In this document: piece by piece, positions 8,999-18,727 of the stretch
Layout: each line of letters begins with the position of its first letter
Position numbering within the stretch: the first letter of the stretch is position 1
Assembly (NCBI RefSeq): GCF_002355595.1
Contig: NZ_AP017422.1
Location: 7,320,823-7,384,822, forward strand
Direction of reading: 5' to 3'
Length of the DNA: 64,000 nucleotides
Origin: Filimonas lacunae
Lineage (GTDB): Bacteria; Bacteroidota; Bacteroidia; Chitinophagales; Chitinophagaceae
Notes under the pieces: model-generated
What the model was told of the DNA's origin: nothing
Seen by the model: only the letters and a program-made list of their open reading frames with translations
Databases searched by the model: none
Translations under genes and position numbers: made by a program

Positions 8999-9167
8999 TT
9001 GAAATGTAGCACATTTTAAAAGGAACAGAAAGGGTTTGCGCCGCGTTTAAATTCCGTTAACAATCTGTTTGCAGTCTGTTGACAGGTTGCGGCTGTACTG
9101 CAATTTAATTTAGTAAGGTGAAACTATTGGTTTCGCAACTGCTTTATCTACCATACAAAACAATAGA

Positions 9168-12100
9168 ATGCTTATGAGAAGAAAACATCTCCCCGGAGCG
9201 GCACGCCTTCGTGTGCGTGTGTTTCTTTTACTGCTTTTTACATCATCGGCAGCACTTCCGGTAATGGCACAGAAAAAAACAACCATCGGCCAGGTAATTA
9301 CAGTCAGTGGCCGGGTGAAAGATGCGTTGGACAATAAAATGCTCAACGTAAGTGTATCGGTTCCGGGAACGGGCCAGCACACCCTTACCGATAAAGATGG
9401 CCTTTTTAGCCTGGCAGCCCACCAAGGCGATTCCCTCGCTTTTTCTTTTGTGGGCTATAACACACAAACCTTCCTGATAAACGAACGCATTGTGTTTGAA
9501 GTAACACTGGAAGCGGTATCGGGCAGTTTAAATGATGTGGTGGTAGTAGGTTTTGGTAAACAGAAAAAGGTAAGCCTGGTGGGGGCGCAGTCGTCGGTGA
9601 ATGTAGAAGAACTACAGCAACCGGTGGCCAACCTGAGCTCTATGCTGGCCGGCCGTATTGCGGGTGTAATAGGCGTGCAGCGTACCGGCGAGCCGGGTGC
9701 TGATGCGGCCGACATCTGGATACGCGGCATTTCTACCTTTGGCAGCAATAACGCCAAGCCATTGATACTGGTAGATGGTATTGAGCGTGATTTAAACAGT
9801 TTTGATCCGCAGGATATCCAGTCCTTCTCCGTATTAAAAGACGCTTCTGCTACTGCTGTATATGGCGTAAGAGGTGCGAACGGGGTTATTTTAATTAAAA
9901 CCAAGTCGGGCAAAGTGGGTAAAACCACTTTCAATGTTAATTACAACGAAAGCATTACCGCTTTTACCCGCACACCCGAACTGGCAGATGGTATCACCTA
10001 CATGAACCTTACCAATGAGGCTATGTTAGCCAGTGGTCAAACGCCTAAATATGCACAGGATTATATTGACAAAACGGCATCAGGTGTTGACCCTTATGTA
10101 TACCCGAATGTAGACTGGATGAATGCGGTGTTTGATAAAACCGGTAAAAACAGGCGGTTGAATGTAAGCAGCCGCGGTGGCACCAGCAATGCCAATTATT
10201 ATGTGTCGCTGGCTTACTATGATGAAAAAGGGATGCTGAAAACAGACGGCTTAAGTAACTACGATGCCAGCACCCGGTTTAAGCGTTATAACTTTACCAG
10301 CAACCTGAACCTGGCCCTTACCGCACATACTAAATTTGAGCTGGGCTTGCAGGGCTATATCTCCAATACCAATTATCCTGGTGTTACTTCGCAGGATGCA
10401 TTTTCGCAGGCCATGCAAATTACACCGGTAGCTTACCCGGTAATGTATCCGGGCAATTTTGTACCGGGCCAGAGTTCTAACGGCGACCAGCGTAATCCGT
10501 ATGCGGATATTACACAAAGGGGCTACCGCTCACAGTTTAAAAACCAGGTGTTTTCTAACGTGAAGCTGTTACAGGACTTTGATTTTTGGGTAAAGGGTTT
10601 ATCTGCTTACTTCCTGTATTCGTTTGATGTATTGAATGAACATAACATAGATCGTGTTCGTTTAAGAAGCACCTATTTTGTAGACCAGGTAAATCCGCGC
10701 AAGGACGACGGTTCTTTAAACCTGGTGTTAACCCATGAAGGTTCTGATGCGTTAAGCTATGCCAGGGTAAACGGCGGTAACAGAAGATTTTACCTGGAAT
10801 CGGCCATTAACTACGACCGCGATTTTGGTAAGCACCATGTAAGTGGTTTATTGTTGTATAACCAGAATGATTATACCTATGCTTTTGCTACCGACCTGGT
10901 GGGTTCTATACCCTATCGTTACCGGGGCTATGCGGGCAGGGCTACTTACGCATGGAATAACAAATACTTTGCAGAGTTTAACTTCGGTTATAACGGATCG
11001 GAAAACTTTGCTCCTGACAGACGTTATGGTTTCTTCCCCTCTTTTGGTGTTGGTTGGGTAGTGTCTTCGGAAGACTTTTTTGAGCCATTCAAAAATAGTT
11101 TCCAGTTTTTCAAACTGCGTTACTCTAATGGTACGGTTGGTGCAGGCGGTGCTACCAATGAGTTGAGCCTGATAGATCGCTTTTTGTTTCAAACGTTTGT
11201 GGAGTCAACACCTGGTTACACGTTTGGTAGTACCCGTCAGAACCCGATGCTGGGTGTAGGTATCAGCAGTTATGGCGTGGATGTTACCTGGGCCACTTCG
11301 CATAAACAGGATTTAGGTATTGAATTTAAAACACTGCATAACAATTTATCTGTAACGGTAGATCTGTTTAAAGAACACAGAACCGGTGTGTTTTTACAAA
11401 GAGGAAGTTTGGCCAGCTTTGCTGGCTTAAGTCAAAATCCATGGGGTAACCTGGGCATTATTGATAACAAAGGTATTGACTTAACCATTGAGTCGGGAAT
11501 GCTGAAAGTAGGCAACACTTTCTGGACGCTGCGTGGCAACCTTACCTATGCCAAAGACAGGTTGATAGAGAACGACCAGCCTACTCCTAAATATGCTTAT
11601 ATGGATCGCAGGGGTAGCAACGCCTTATCTATTTACGGATATGAAGCCGTAGGCCTGTTTCAAAGCCAGGACGAAATTTCCAAAAGTCCTAACCAATCGG
11701 GCATTGGCAACCCGCGTGTAGGGGATATCCGCTACAAGGATATGAATGGCGACGGTATTATTGATGCCTATGATGTACACCGCATTGGTAATGGTGATGT
11801 GCCTAATATGGTATATGGCGGCGGGTTTAATGTAAACTGGAAAGGGTTTAGTTTCGGCGCATTCTTCCAGGGTACCAGCGGGGCTGACAGGATTATTGCG
11901 GGCGATGGTATTATTCCGTTTAACAATGGTACCGGTGCCGACAGAAGCAACCTGTATGCTATTGCTGCCGACAGGTGGACAGAAGCCAATCCTAACCCCA
12001 ATGCCTTTTATCCAAGGCTGGCTTATGGCAGCACTGCCAATAAGAACAATACGCTTACCAGCACCTGGTGGTTAAAGGATATGGATTTTGTACGCTTAAA

Positions 12101-12302
12101 AACAATAGACTTTGGCTACACTTTTCCTAAGTCTACTTTAAACAGCATTGGTGTTAAAAACCTGCGTGTATACTTCCAGGGTGTAAACATACTCACCTTC
12201 AGCAAATTCAAATTATGGGATTCAGAACTGAACACGAGTAACGGAACCAAGTATCCGAATATCAAAACATTTGCTATCGGTTTACAGGCCACTTTACAAT
12301 AA
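9168..12302 (+). CDS. SusC/RagA-family TonB-linked outer-membrane transporter
   Basis: This 1044-residue protein has a signal peptide (cleavage near VMAQ), a carboxypeptidase-regulatory-like beta-sandwich (about residues 45-120), the TonB-box-like DVVVVGFG, a plug domain with WIRGISTFG and LVDGIERDLN, then VYGVRGANGVILI, and a long beta-barrel ending in an aromatic/hydrophobic strand. In Bacteroidota such proteins pair with SusD lipoproteins and import oligosaccharides or glycopeptides through the outer membrane using TonB energy. The SusD gene follows immediately. The start is ATG 9168 or 9174 (ATGCTTATG); both precede the signal peptide. Confidence 0.97.
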   Translation: MLMRRKHLPGAARLRVRVFLLLLFTSSAALPVMAQKKTTIGQVITVSGRVKDALDNKMLNVSVSVPGTGQHTLTDKDGLFSLAAHQGDSLAFSFVGYNTQTFLINERIVFEVTLEAVSGSLNDVVVVGFGKQKKVSLVGAQSSVNVEELQQPVANLSSMLAGRIAGVIGVQRTGEPGADAADIWIRGISTFGSNNAKPLILVDGIERDLNSFDPQDIQSFSVLKDASATAVYGVRGANGVILIKTKSGKVGKTTFNVNYNESITAFTRTPELADGITYMNLTNEAMLASGQTPKYAQDYIDKTASGVDPYVYPNVDWMNAVFDKTGKNRRLNVSSRGGTSNANYYVSLAYYDEKGMLKTDGLSNYDASTRFKRYNFTSNLNLALTAHTKFELGLQGYISNTNYPGVTSQDAFSQAMQITPVAYPVMYPGNFVPGQSSNGDQRNPYADITQRGYRSQFKNQVFSNVKLLQDFDFWVKGLSAYFLYSFDVLNEHNIDRVRLRSTYFVDQVNPRKDDGSLNLVLTHEGSDALSYARVNGGNRRFYLESAINYDRDFGKHHVSGLLLYNQNDYTYAFATDLVGSIPYRYRGYAGRATYAWNNKYFAEFNFGYNGSENFAPDRRYGFFPSFGVGWVVSSEDFFEPFKNSFQFFKLRYSNGTVGAGGATNELSLIDRFLFQTFVESTPGYTFGSTRQNPMLGVGISSYGVDVTWATSHKQDLGIEFKTLHNNLSVTVDLFKEHRTGVFLQRGSLASFAGLSQNPWGNLGIIDNKGIDLTIESGMLKVGNTFWTLRGNLTYAKDRLIENDQPTPKYAYMDRRGSNALSIYGYEAVGLFQSQDEISKSPNQSGIGNPRVGDIRYKDMNGDGIIDAYDVHRIGNGDVPNMVYGGGFNVNWKGFSFGAFFQGTSGADRIIAGDGIIPFNNGTGADRSNLYAIAADRWTEANPNPNAFYPRLAYGSTANKNNTLTSTWWLKDMDFVRLKTIDFGYTFPKSTLNSIGVKNLRVYFQGVNILTFSKFKLWDSELNTSNGTKYPNIKTFAIGLQATLQ

Positions 12303-12330
12303 CCTGTTTCACGTAAAAAGATCTATTATG

Positions 12331-14151
12331 ATGCGCAAAAAATACTCCATATATATACTCGCTGCTTTATTGGTGGCAGCGCCTTCCTGCCAGAAAAAGT
12401 TCCTGGACCAGGTGCCGGACGACCGTTTAACTACGGATGATATTTTTACCAGGCAATCTACTACCGAATCGTTCCTGGCCGATGTGTACAGTGCCGTTCC
12501 GGACGAAGCTACACAGCGCTTTGTGGCGGGTTATAACACTACTGCAGGGCCGTGGACCGGTGCTGCTGATGAAGCCAAGTATTCGTGGGATAATAACACG
12601 GCCAACTCCGTTATATTAGGCACTATCAGCACTACAGATGGCTGGTACAGCACTTTGTGGAGCCGTTATTACAAAGGCATTCGCAATGCCGGTTATTTTA
12701 TGGCCAATGTAGATAAAGCCACTATACTGGGCTCGGCATTGATTAAGCAATACAAAGCCGAAGCCAGGGCTTTACGTGCTATGTATTACTATTACCTGGT
12801 ACGCATGTTTGGCCCGGTAGTGCTTACGGGCGACAATCCTATTTCGCCTGATGCTTCTTTTGATGATGTTCAGCTGCCACGTAACAGTTTTGATGATTGT
12901 ATCAATTACATTGTTAGCGAGCTGGATGCAGCTAAACCTAACCTGCTGGTGGTGCCCAGTGATCGCAACTTTGGCAGAATTACTCAGGGCATTGCTATGG
13001 CGTTTAAAGAGCAGGCTTTGCTACTGGCCGCCAGCCCGTTGTATAATGGCAATACGGATTATGCAGCTTTAAAAAATGCGGATGGTACACAACTAATCAA
13101 TCAAACTTATACGGCCGATAAATGGAAGAAAGCGGCAGATGCTGCCAAGGCCTTTATTGATGAGTTTGTTCCTTCTGTGTATGATTTATATGAAAAAAAT
13201 GACGCAGATGGTAAGTTCAGCGCTTATTTGTCGTGCAGGGATGTAATGCTTACCGATTGGAACAAAGAGTGGATACTGGCACGGCCGGTGGGTAATATCA
13301 GCTTCTGGCAATACGATAAAACGCCTTATCACAATGGTTTTAATGGTGATGTAAAAGGCGGCGGTGCGCTGGCGGTTACGCAGGAAATGGTGGATGCCTA
13401 TTTTACTGCTAATGGACGTTCTATTACGGATGGGGCTTCTGGTTATGTAGCTACAGGCTTTTCTTCTTTTAAAGCGCCATTCGATAATGCGTCGCGCAAC
13501 ACCTACAACCAGTGGGCTAACCGCGAACCACGTTTTTATGTGGGCGTTACCTACGATGGCAGCCGTTGGCTGAATACAGATTATGGTGATGTGATCACCA
13601 GTACGCAATATTCCGGCAACTCCGGTATTAAAGTATCCGGTTCTGACCATAGCGCTACCGGGTATATGGTGCGTAAAAATTTATCGTTGGGTAAGTGGAG
13701 CGATGAAAGCCGTTCGCTGGTATTGTTCCGACTGGCCAATATTTACCTGGATTATGTAGAAGCTTTAAATGAAGCCACGCCTGGTAATGAAAACGTGGTG
13801 AAATATCTGAACCTGATAAGGAAGCGTGCAGGCATTCCTTTATATGGGGAGGGCACCGATGCGCTGGATATACCTGCTACACAGGAGGCGATGCGGGAAG
13901 CTATACGGAAAGAAAGAAGAGTGGAGCTGGCATTTGAAAACGTACGCTTCTTTGATACGCGTCGCTGGAAAATAGCCGAACAAACAGATGCGGGCCCTAA
14001 ATACGGTTTAAATATTAATGCAGATGGCACCAACTTTTACAACAAAGTGGTAGTAGAAACCCGTGTGTTTGCGAAGAAGCATTACCTGCTGCCCATACCG
14101 CAATCTGAAATTGATAAAGACAAGCAACTTGTTCAAAACACCGGATGGTAA
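12331..14151 (+). CDS. SusD/RagB-family nutrient-binding outer-membrane lipoprotein
   Basis: About 606 residues from the ATG at 12331 (12328 is an adjacent alternative). The signal peptide ends in a lipobox with Cys in AAPSCQKK. The N-terminal FLDQVPDDRLTTDDIF, the tetratricopeptide-like helical region (KAEARALRAMYYYYLVRMFG) and the C-terminal RKERRVELAFENVRFFDTRRW are typical of SusD/RagB. It forms a lid over the SusC barrel and captures the substrate. The open frame upstream of 12328 overlaps SusC and is not used. Confidence 0.96.
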   Translation: MRKKYSIYILAALLVAAPSCQKKFLDQVPDDRLTTDDIFTRQSTTESFLADVYSAVPDEATQRFVAGYNTTAGPWTGAADEAKYSWDNNTANSVILGTISTTDGWYSTLWSRYYKGIRNAGYFMANVDKATILGSALIKQYKAEARALRAMYYYYLVRMFGPVVLTGDNPISPDASFDDVQLPRNSFDDCINYIVSELDAAKPNLLVVPSDRNFGRITQGIAMAFKEQALLLAASPLYNGNTDYAALKNADGTQLINQTYTADKWKKAADAAKAFIDEFVPSVYDLYEKNDADGKFSAYLSCRDVMLTDWNKEWILARPVGNISFWQYDKTPYHNGFNGDVKGGGALAVTQEMVDAYFTANGRSITDGASGYVATGFSSFKAPFDNASRNTYNQWANREPRFYVGVTYDGSRWLNTDYGDVITSTQYSGNSGIKVSGSDHSATGYMVRKNLSLGKWSDESRSLVLFRLANIYLDYVEALNEATPGNENVVKYLNLIRKRAGIPLYGEGTDALDIPATQEAMREAIRKERRVELAFENVRFFDTRRWKIAEQTDAGPKYGLNINADGTNFYNKVVVETRVFAKKHYLLPIPQSEIDKDKQLVQNTGW

Positions 14152-14175
14152 CCCATTGCTTAAAAACCGACAATT

Positions 14176-16806
14176 ATGAGAAAAAGTAAATCCCTATACC
14201 TCCTGGCTGCATTGGCGTTGATAATGGGCAGTGTGCATGCACAGGATTTAACAACGGGCGGTGTATTAACTGCATCGGCTGATAATGCTTCCGGTGCGGA
14301 TGGTAGCGAAGGCTCTAAAAAAGTGGTGGACAATGATATCACTACCAAATTCCTTTGTACCTATACATCACCTTTATTAATGCAGTTGCAGTTTAGTGCT
14401 GCACAAACGGTGGGGCAGTATACGCTTACATCGGGTAACGATGGCCCTACCCGCGATCCTAAAACATGGAAGCTGGAAGGCTCTAATAACGGCAGCACCT
14501 GGACGGTGGTAGATACACGTACCAACGAAGCTTTTCCAGACCGCAAGCAAACGCGTGTATTTGATATTGCCAGCGCTCCTGCGGCTTACCTGTATTACCG
14601 GATGAATATTTCGGCTAATAATGGCAGCACGCTGTTTCAGCTTTCTGAGTGGCGTTTGCTGGGGGCTTCGGCAGCTTCGGGCGTGCCATCGGCCTTAAAA
14701 GCATTGGCTTTGTCTGGTACCACTGTTTCACTCAGCTGGACAAATAACTCAGTCAACAACAGTTCCTTCGAATTGCAACGCAGTGCGGATGGTACTAATT
14801 ATACCACTATTGCCACAGGGGCCACAACTACTTATATGGATACGAAAGCTGCTATTAACACTACTTACCAGTATCGTGTACGGGCGGTGAACAAATACGG
14901 TAGTACTGCTTATTCCACTGTGGCTTCTGTTACTACATATAATTCTGGTGGCGAGCTGCTGGATATGACAGATGATGGCGGTGTGTTAACGGTGGATAAA
15001 GAGAACACGAATGTTAACGAAAACTCGCCCCATTTAATTGATAACAATACCGGCACCAAATACCTGATACCACAGGCTCAGTTATCGGTTCCGGCCGATT
15101 ACTGGATGATGTATAAAGCAGTGAAATCGAAACTGCTGATATATTATACCATCACTTCGGGCAATGACGCAGAAGAGCGAGATCCGAAAGACTGGACGCT
15201 GGAAGGTTCTAATGACGGCAGTACCTGGGTACAGTTGGATAAGCAAACCGGGCAAACGTTTTCGGGCAGGGGCGTAACGCGTAACTTTTATCTCAGCAGC
15301 AGCGCTACTGCTTATCAATATTACAAATGGCATGTTACTGCTGGTAACTCTACTTCTAATGTTCCCAGTCAGATAGCGGAATGGGAGCTGTACGGGCTTG
15401 ACCCCGATGCTCCTTTGCCCGCTGCCGGGCTTACTGTAAGTAACGTGCTGGTGTCGTCAGTTAAGGTAACCTGGACCACCAGTAGCAGCGCTACGGTTAC
15501 AGGTTATGAGTTGCAGCGTTCAAAAGATACGGATGAAAATTTCGAAACCATTACTACTACTGCTGCATCTGCGAACAATTATACCGATGCCGGGTTGTTG
15601 GGTGGTACCCGTTATTACTATCGCCTGCGGGCAAAAGCGGGTGATGCGGTTTCTATCTTTACCAATGTGGTGGATACTATTACGGTATGGGATCCTGAAC
15701 TGCCGTTAACACCCCAGGCTTTAACAGCAGCAGTTACTTCCGATACTTCCGTACTGCTTACCTGGGAAGATAAATCGGATATTGAAACAGGATATACTAT
15801 TGAACGCTCCACTAACGGCACCTCCTTTACACTGATAGCAACGGTAGATGCCAACGTGGTAAGCTATGAAGATACCACTCTTACCATGGCTACTCAATAC
15901 TGGTATCGTGTAAGGGCCTTTAACGCCAAAGGTACTTCTAACTATACCGACGTGGTAGATGTGATCACTTCCGGAAGCAACACGGCTCCTACGCTGGACG
16001 CTATCAGTGATATTGAAACCTGTAACACTTCTGTACAAACTATCACTATCAAAGGTATTACTGCCGGAGAGGAAGCCGGGCAAACGGTTTCTTTAGGGGT
16101 AGTAAGCGATAATAGCAATGTGTTTGCTGCTTTATCTATCAGTAATGTGGTTAACGGAGAAGCTACTATTACCTACCAGGTAAATGGGGTGGCCGATACT
16201 GCCGTGGTAACTGTTACCGCCACGGATAACGGCGGTACGTTAAATGAGGGTGTAGATACTTACTCGCAAAGCTTTACGGTCATTGTAAGTCCTATTCATG
16301 TGACCATCACTGCCAATCCGGGCACTCTCATCAATCGCTACGAAACGGTACAACTTACGGCTTCTGGTGCTGCTACTTATGTGTGGGATAGTGCGCATGG
16401 TATTGTGGGGGCGCAGAATGCCGATGTGTTAACGGTGAAGCCTACGGTAAACACCTTGTATAAAGCAAAGGGAACGGATGCGCAGGGCTGTATTGATTCG
16501 GCATCGGTGGTAGTGAAGCTGGATACAGATTATAACCTGAAACCGGTGAACGTGCTTACTCCTAATGGCGATGGTAAGAATGATACCTGGGTTATCTGGA
16601 ATATCAGCTCTTTCCCTAATAACAAGGTAACCGTGTTTGACCGCGCGGGACGCAGTGTATTTCATGCGGTAAACTATACCAACACCTGGAACGGTACTGT
16701 AAACGGTGCGCCGCTGGCCCAAGGCACTTATGTATATGTGATTGAGCTGGGCAATGGCATTGAACCGGTAAAAGGAGTGTTAACCATTATTCGCGATCGT
16801 AACTAA
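14176..16806 (+). CDS. Secreted multidomain protein: discoidin-like, FnIII and gliding-type C-terminal domain
   Basis: This 876-residue protein carries a signal peptide (MRKSKSLYLLAALALIMGSV then HAQ). Two discoidin-like carbohydrate-binding modules are visible (about 25-165 and 262-412; both contain DPK-x-W-x-LEGS and an EW-x-L strand). FnIII domains occupy about 172-255, 413-505 and 510-605, followed by an immunoglobulin-like region. The last about 85 residues (NVLTPNGDGKNDTWVI, TVFDRAGRSVF, GTYVYVIELG) form the gliding-motility-associated, type B type IX secretion signal. It is probably exported by the type IX system and displayed on the surface to bind glycans. The PorP/SprF gene follows 12 bp later, as often seen for type B cargo. 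Confidence 0.88.
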   Translation: MRKSKSLYLLAALALIMGSVHAQDLTTGGVLTASADNASGADGSEGSKKVVDNDITTKFLCTYTSPLLMQLQFSAAQTVGQYTLTSGNDGPTRDPKTWKLEGSNNGSTWTVVDTRTNEAFPDRKQTRVFDIASAPAAYLYYRMNISANNGSTLFQLSEWRLLGASAASGVPSALKALALSGTTVSLSWTNNSVNNSSFELQRSADGTNYTTIATGATTTYMDTKAAINTTYQYRVRAVNKYGSTAYSTVASVTTYNSGGELLDMTDDGGVLTVDKENTNVNENSPHLIDNNTGTKYLIPQAQLSVPADYWMMYKAVKSKLLIYYTITSGNDAEERDPKDWTLEGSNDGSTWVQLDKQTGQTFSGRGVTRNFYLSSSATAYQYYKWHVTAGNSTSNVPSQIAEWELYGLDPDAPLPAAGLTVSNVLVSSVKVTWTTSSSATVTGYELQRSKDTDENFETITTTAASANNYTDAGLLGGTRYYYRLRAKAGDAVSIFTNVVDTITVWDPELPLTPQALTAAVTSDTSVLLTWEDKSDIETGYTIERSTNGTSFTLIATVDANVVSYEDTTLTMATQYWYRVRAFNAKGTSNYTDVVDVITSGSNTAPTLDAISDIETCNTSVQTITIKGITAGEEAGQTVSLGVVSDNSNVFAALSISNVVNGEATITYQVNGVADTAVVTVTATDNGGTLNEGVDTYSQSFTVIVSPIHVTITANPGTLINRYETVQLTASGAATYVWDSAHGIVGAQNADVLTVKPTVNTLYKAKGTDAQGCIDSASVVVKLDTDYNLKPVNVLTPNGDGKNDTWVIWNISSFPNNKVTVFDRAGRSVFHAVNYTNTWNGTVNGAPLAQGTYVYVIELGNGIEPVKGVLTIIRDRN

Positions 16807-16817
16807 AATCTGCTACA

Positions 16818-17738
16818 ATGAACCCGATATATTCATACAGAAAACTGATGAGCATGTTGCTGGCTGCTGCCTGTGTGGCAGCAGCGGGCACTGCCCGCGC
16901 ACAACTGTTGCCATCCGGCACCGGTTATTTTCAAAACCGTTATGTGTTGAATCCTGCCTTTGCCGGCTTTACACGCCAGTTAACGGTGAATGCGGCTTAC
17001 CGCAGAGAGCAGGCTAACATTGACCAGGGTCCTACTTCTCAATATGTAACAGCTGATTATGGACTTACCAATAGTGTAGGCGTGGGCGTAAATGCGTATA
17101 ACGAAAAGGCAGGCGTATTAAAGAACACGAATGTAATGGCTACCTATGCCTATCATATTTCTTTTTCAGAAAGCCGCAAGCTGCATTTGGGTTTATCGGC
17201 CGGTGTGCGTAATGAGCGAATTGATTATGGTGCAGTGAACGGAGAACAGGATGATGCTACTTTAACGAGTTTTAACAGCAGGGGTGTGCAATTCGATGCT
17301 GACTTTGGGGCCGCTTATACGGATGGAGGATTGACTATACAGGCGGCTGCTCCGGGGTTGGTAACCAATTTTAAAAGCAGCACCAGTAGCTGGGTAAATA
17401 AGCCCGTGTTTTTTGCAGCGGCTTCGTATAAGGTAAAAATAAGTGAAGATGGTGAAGGTATCTGGCTGCAACCTATGGCCATGTTCAGGCAGGTGAAAGG
17501 GTATGATAACCTGGTAGATGCCGGGGCGCAGTGTAGCTTTTTGGAGGAACGTATGTATGTGTTTGGCATGTACCAGAGCAGCAAGAGCTTTATGGCGGGT
17601 GCGGGTGCCGGTATTATCAAAGATGTGATAACGATCAATGCGGTATACAATACCCGTGTAAATGCTTTAAAAGGGTATTCCGGTGGCAATTTTGAAATTG
17701 GTTTTACGCTTAAGCCGGGCCACCTGGCTAAGCACTAA
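16818..17738 (+). CDS. PorP/SprF-family type IX secretion outer-membrane protein
   Basis: A 306-residue exported protein with a signal peptide ending near ARAQ, then YFQNRYVLNPAFAGF, the opening typical of PorP/SprF proteins, and a beta-barrel-like pattern to the C-terminus. Members of the family help secrete or anchor specific type IX cargo such as SprB. The gene lies immediately after a gene with a type B sorting domain, which is the classic arrangement and suggests that this protein handles that cargo. Confidence 0.92.
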   Translation: MNPIYSYRKLMSMLLAAACVAAAGTARAQLLPSGTGYFQNRYVLNPAFAGFTRQLTVNAAYRREQANIDQGPTSQYVTADYGLTNSVGVGVNAYNEKAGVLKNTNVMATYAYHISFSESRKLHLGLSAGVRNERIDYGAVNGEQDDATLTSFNSRGVQFDADFGAAYTDGGLTIQAAAPGLVTNFKSSTSSWVNKPVFFAAASYKVKISEDGEGIWLQPMAMFRQVKGYDNLVDAGAQCSFLEERMYVFGMYQSSKSFMAGAGAGIIKDVITINAVYNTRVNALKGYSGGNFEIGFTLKPGHLAKH

Positions 17739-17747
17739 ATATAACAT

Positions 17748-18695
17748 ATGAACAAGGCCTGGATAAAAACACTGCTGATTGGGTTAGTAGTAAGTAACAT
17801 GGCTGCGGCCTGTAGTAAAAACAAAACGTCGGGTTATGTGTCGCCGGCAGGTGGCGGGGCAGATACTGCTGTGCCACCGCCAGCTACCTGGCAGGAACAT
17901 TGGTTAGAGCATAAACAGTTGTTAACCAGGGTGTATTACGATACCAGCATTGCTGTTTATTTCGATGCCGATGTAAACCGTGCCATTACCTGGCCGCCTA
18001 ATTATTTAGCGAATGTTTGGAATTATACTAAAAGAGTATATGGTAAATTTGGCAACGAAACACGGCTATATGCTATTTTTCATGCAGGTAAATACAGTGG
18101 CGGGCACCCTTCCACCTATTTCGACGCCAGCCACGATAACAGAAATGTAATTGATTGCGGCAGTAGTTCGGCAACAGCATGGACGGCAGGCACGGGTAAC
18201 GATCTTGATCTTACCACACATGAAGTAGGGCATATTGTAGAAGGGGCGTCTAAAGGAGTGCATAATTCGCCTGCTTTTGGTTTATGGGGCGATAGTAAGT
18301 GGATGGAGATTTATATATACGATGTGTATAAAGGATTAGGGATGGAAAACGATGCTACCCGTTGGTATAACCTGGTGATAAATGGAAAAGATGATTTTCC
18401 GGTTGCCAATACACAATGGTTTAAAAACTGGTTTTATCCTATTTACACAAAGTATGGTGGCGCTAAAGTGCTGAATAATTATTTTGTGTTATTGAGTAAG
18501 CATTTTCCTAAGAAAACAATTGATGGTGGCACCGAATATATGAGGGATATGAACTGGGGCGAGTTTTTTCATTTCTGGAGTGGTGCAGCCGGTGTGAATT
18601 TAAAGGCACAGGCAACTACTGCTTTTGGATGGACGGCTACATATCAGCAACAGTTTGAAAATGCGCAGGCCGATTTTCCGGGCATTACTTATTAA
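17748..18695 (+). CDS. Lipoprotein with HEVGH zinc-peptidase motif
   Basis: A 315-residue protein with a lipoprotein signal (Cys22 in MAAACSKN) and a Thr/Pro-rich linker. The motif THEVGHIVEGASKG has HEVGH at residues 158-162, and 25 residues on comes WMEIYIYDVYKG, which could give the third zinc ligand. The pattern is that of a metallopeptidase-like exported protein; I do not recognise a named family with certainty. The spacing to PorP/SprF is 9 bp, so it is in the same operon. A role in cutting the protein part of glycoprotein substrates is inferred from context. Confidence 0.7.
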   Translation: MNKAWIKTLLIGLVVSNMAAACSKNKTSGYVSPAGGGADTAVPPPATWQEHWLEHKQLLTRVYYDTSIAVYFDADVNRAITWPPNYLANVWNYTKRVYGKFGNETRLYAIFHAGKYSGGHPSTYFDASHDNRNVIDCGSSSATAWTAGTGNDLDLTTHEVGHIVEGASKGVHNSPAFGLWGDSKWMEIYIYDVYKGLGMENDATRWYNLVINGKDDFPVANTQWFKNWFYPIYTKYGGAKVLNNYFVLLSKHFPKKTIDGGTEYMRDMNWGEFFHFWSGAAGVNLKAQATTAFGWTATYQQQFENAQADFPGITY

Positions 18696-18727
18696 GCGAG
18701 ACAATTTATAAAATATAACATACAAGC

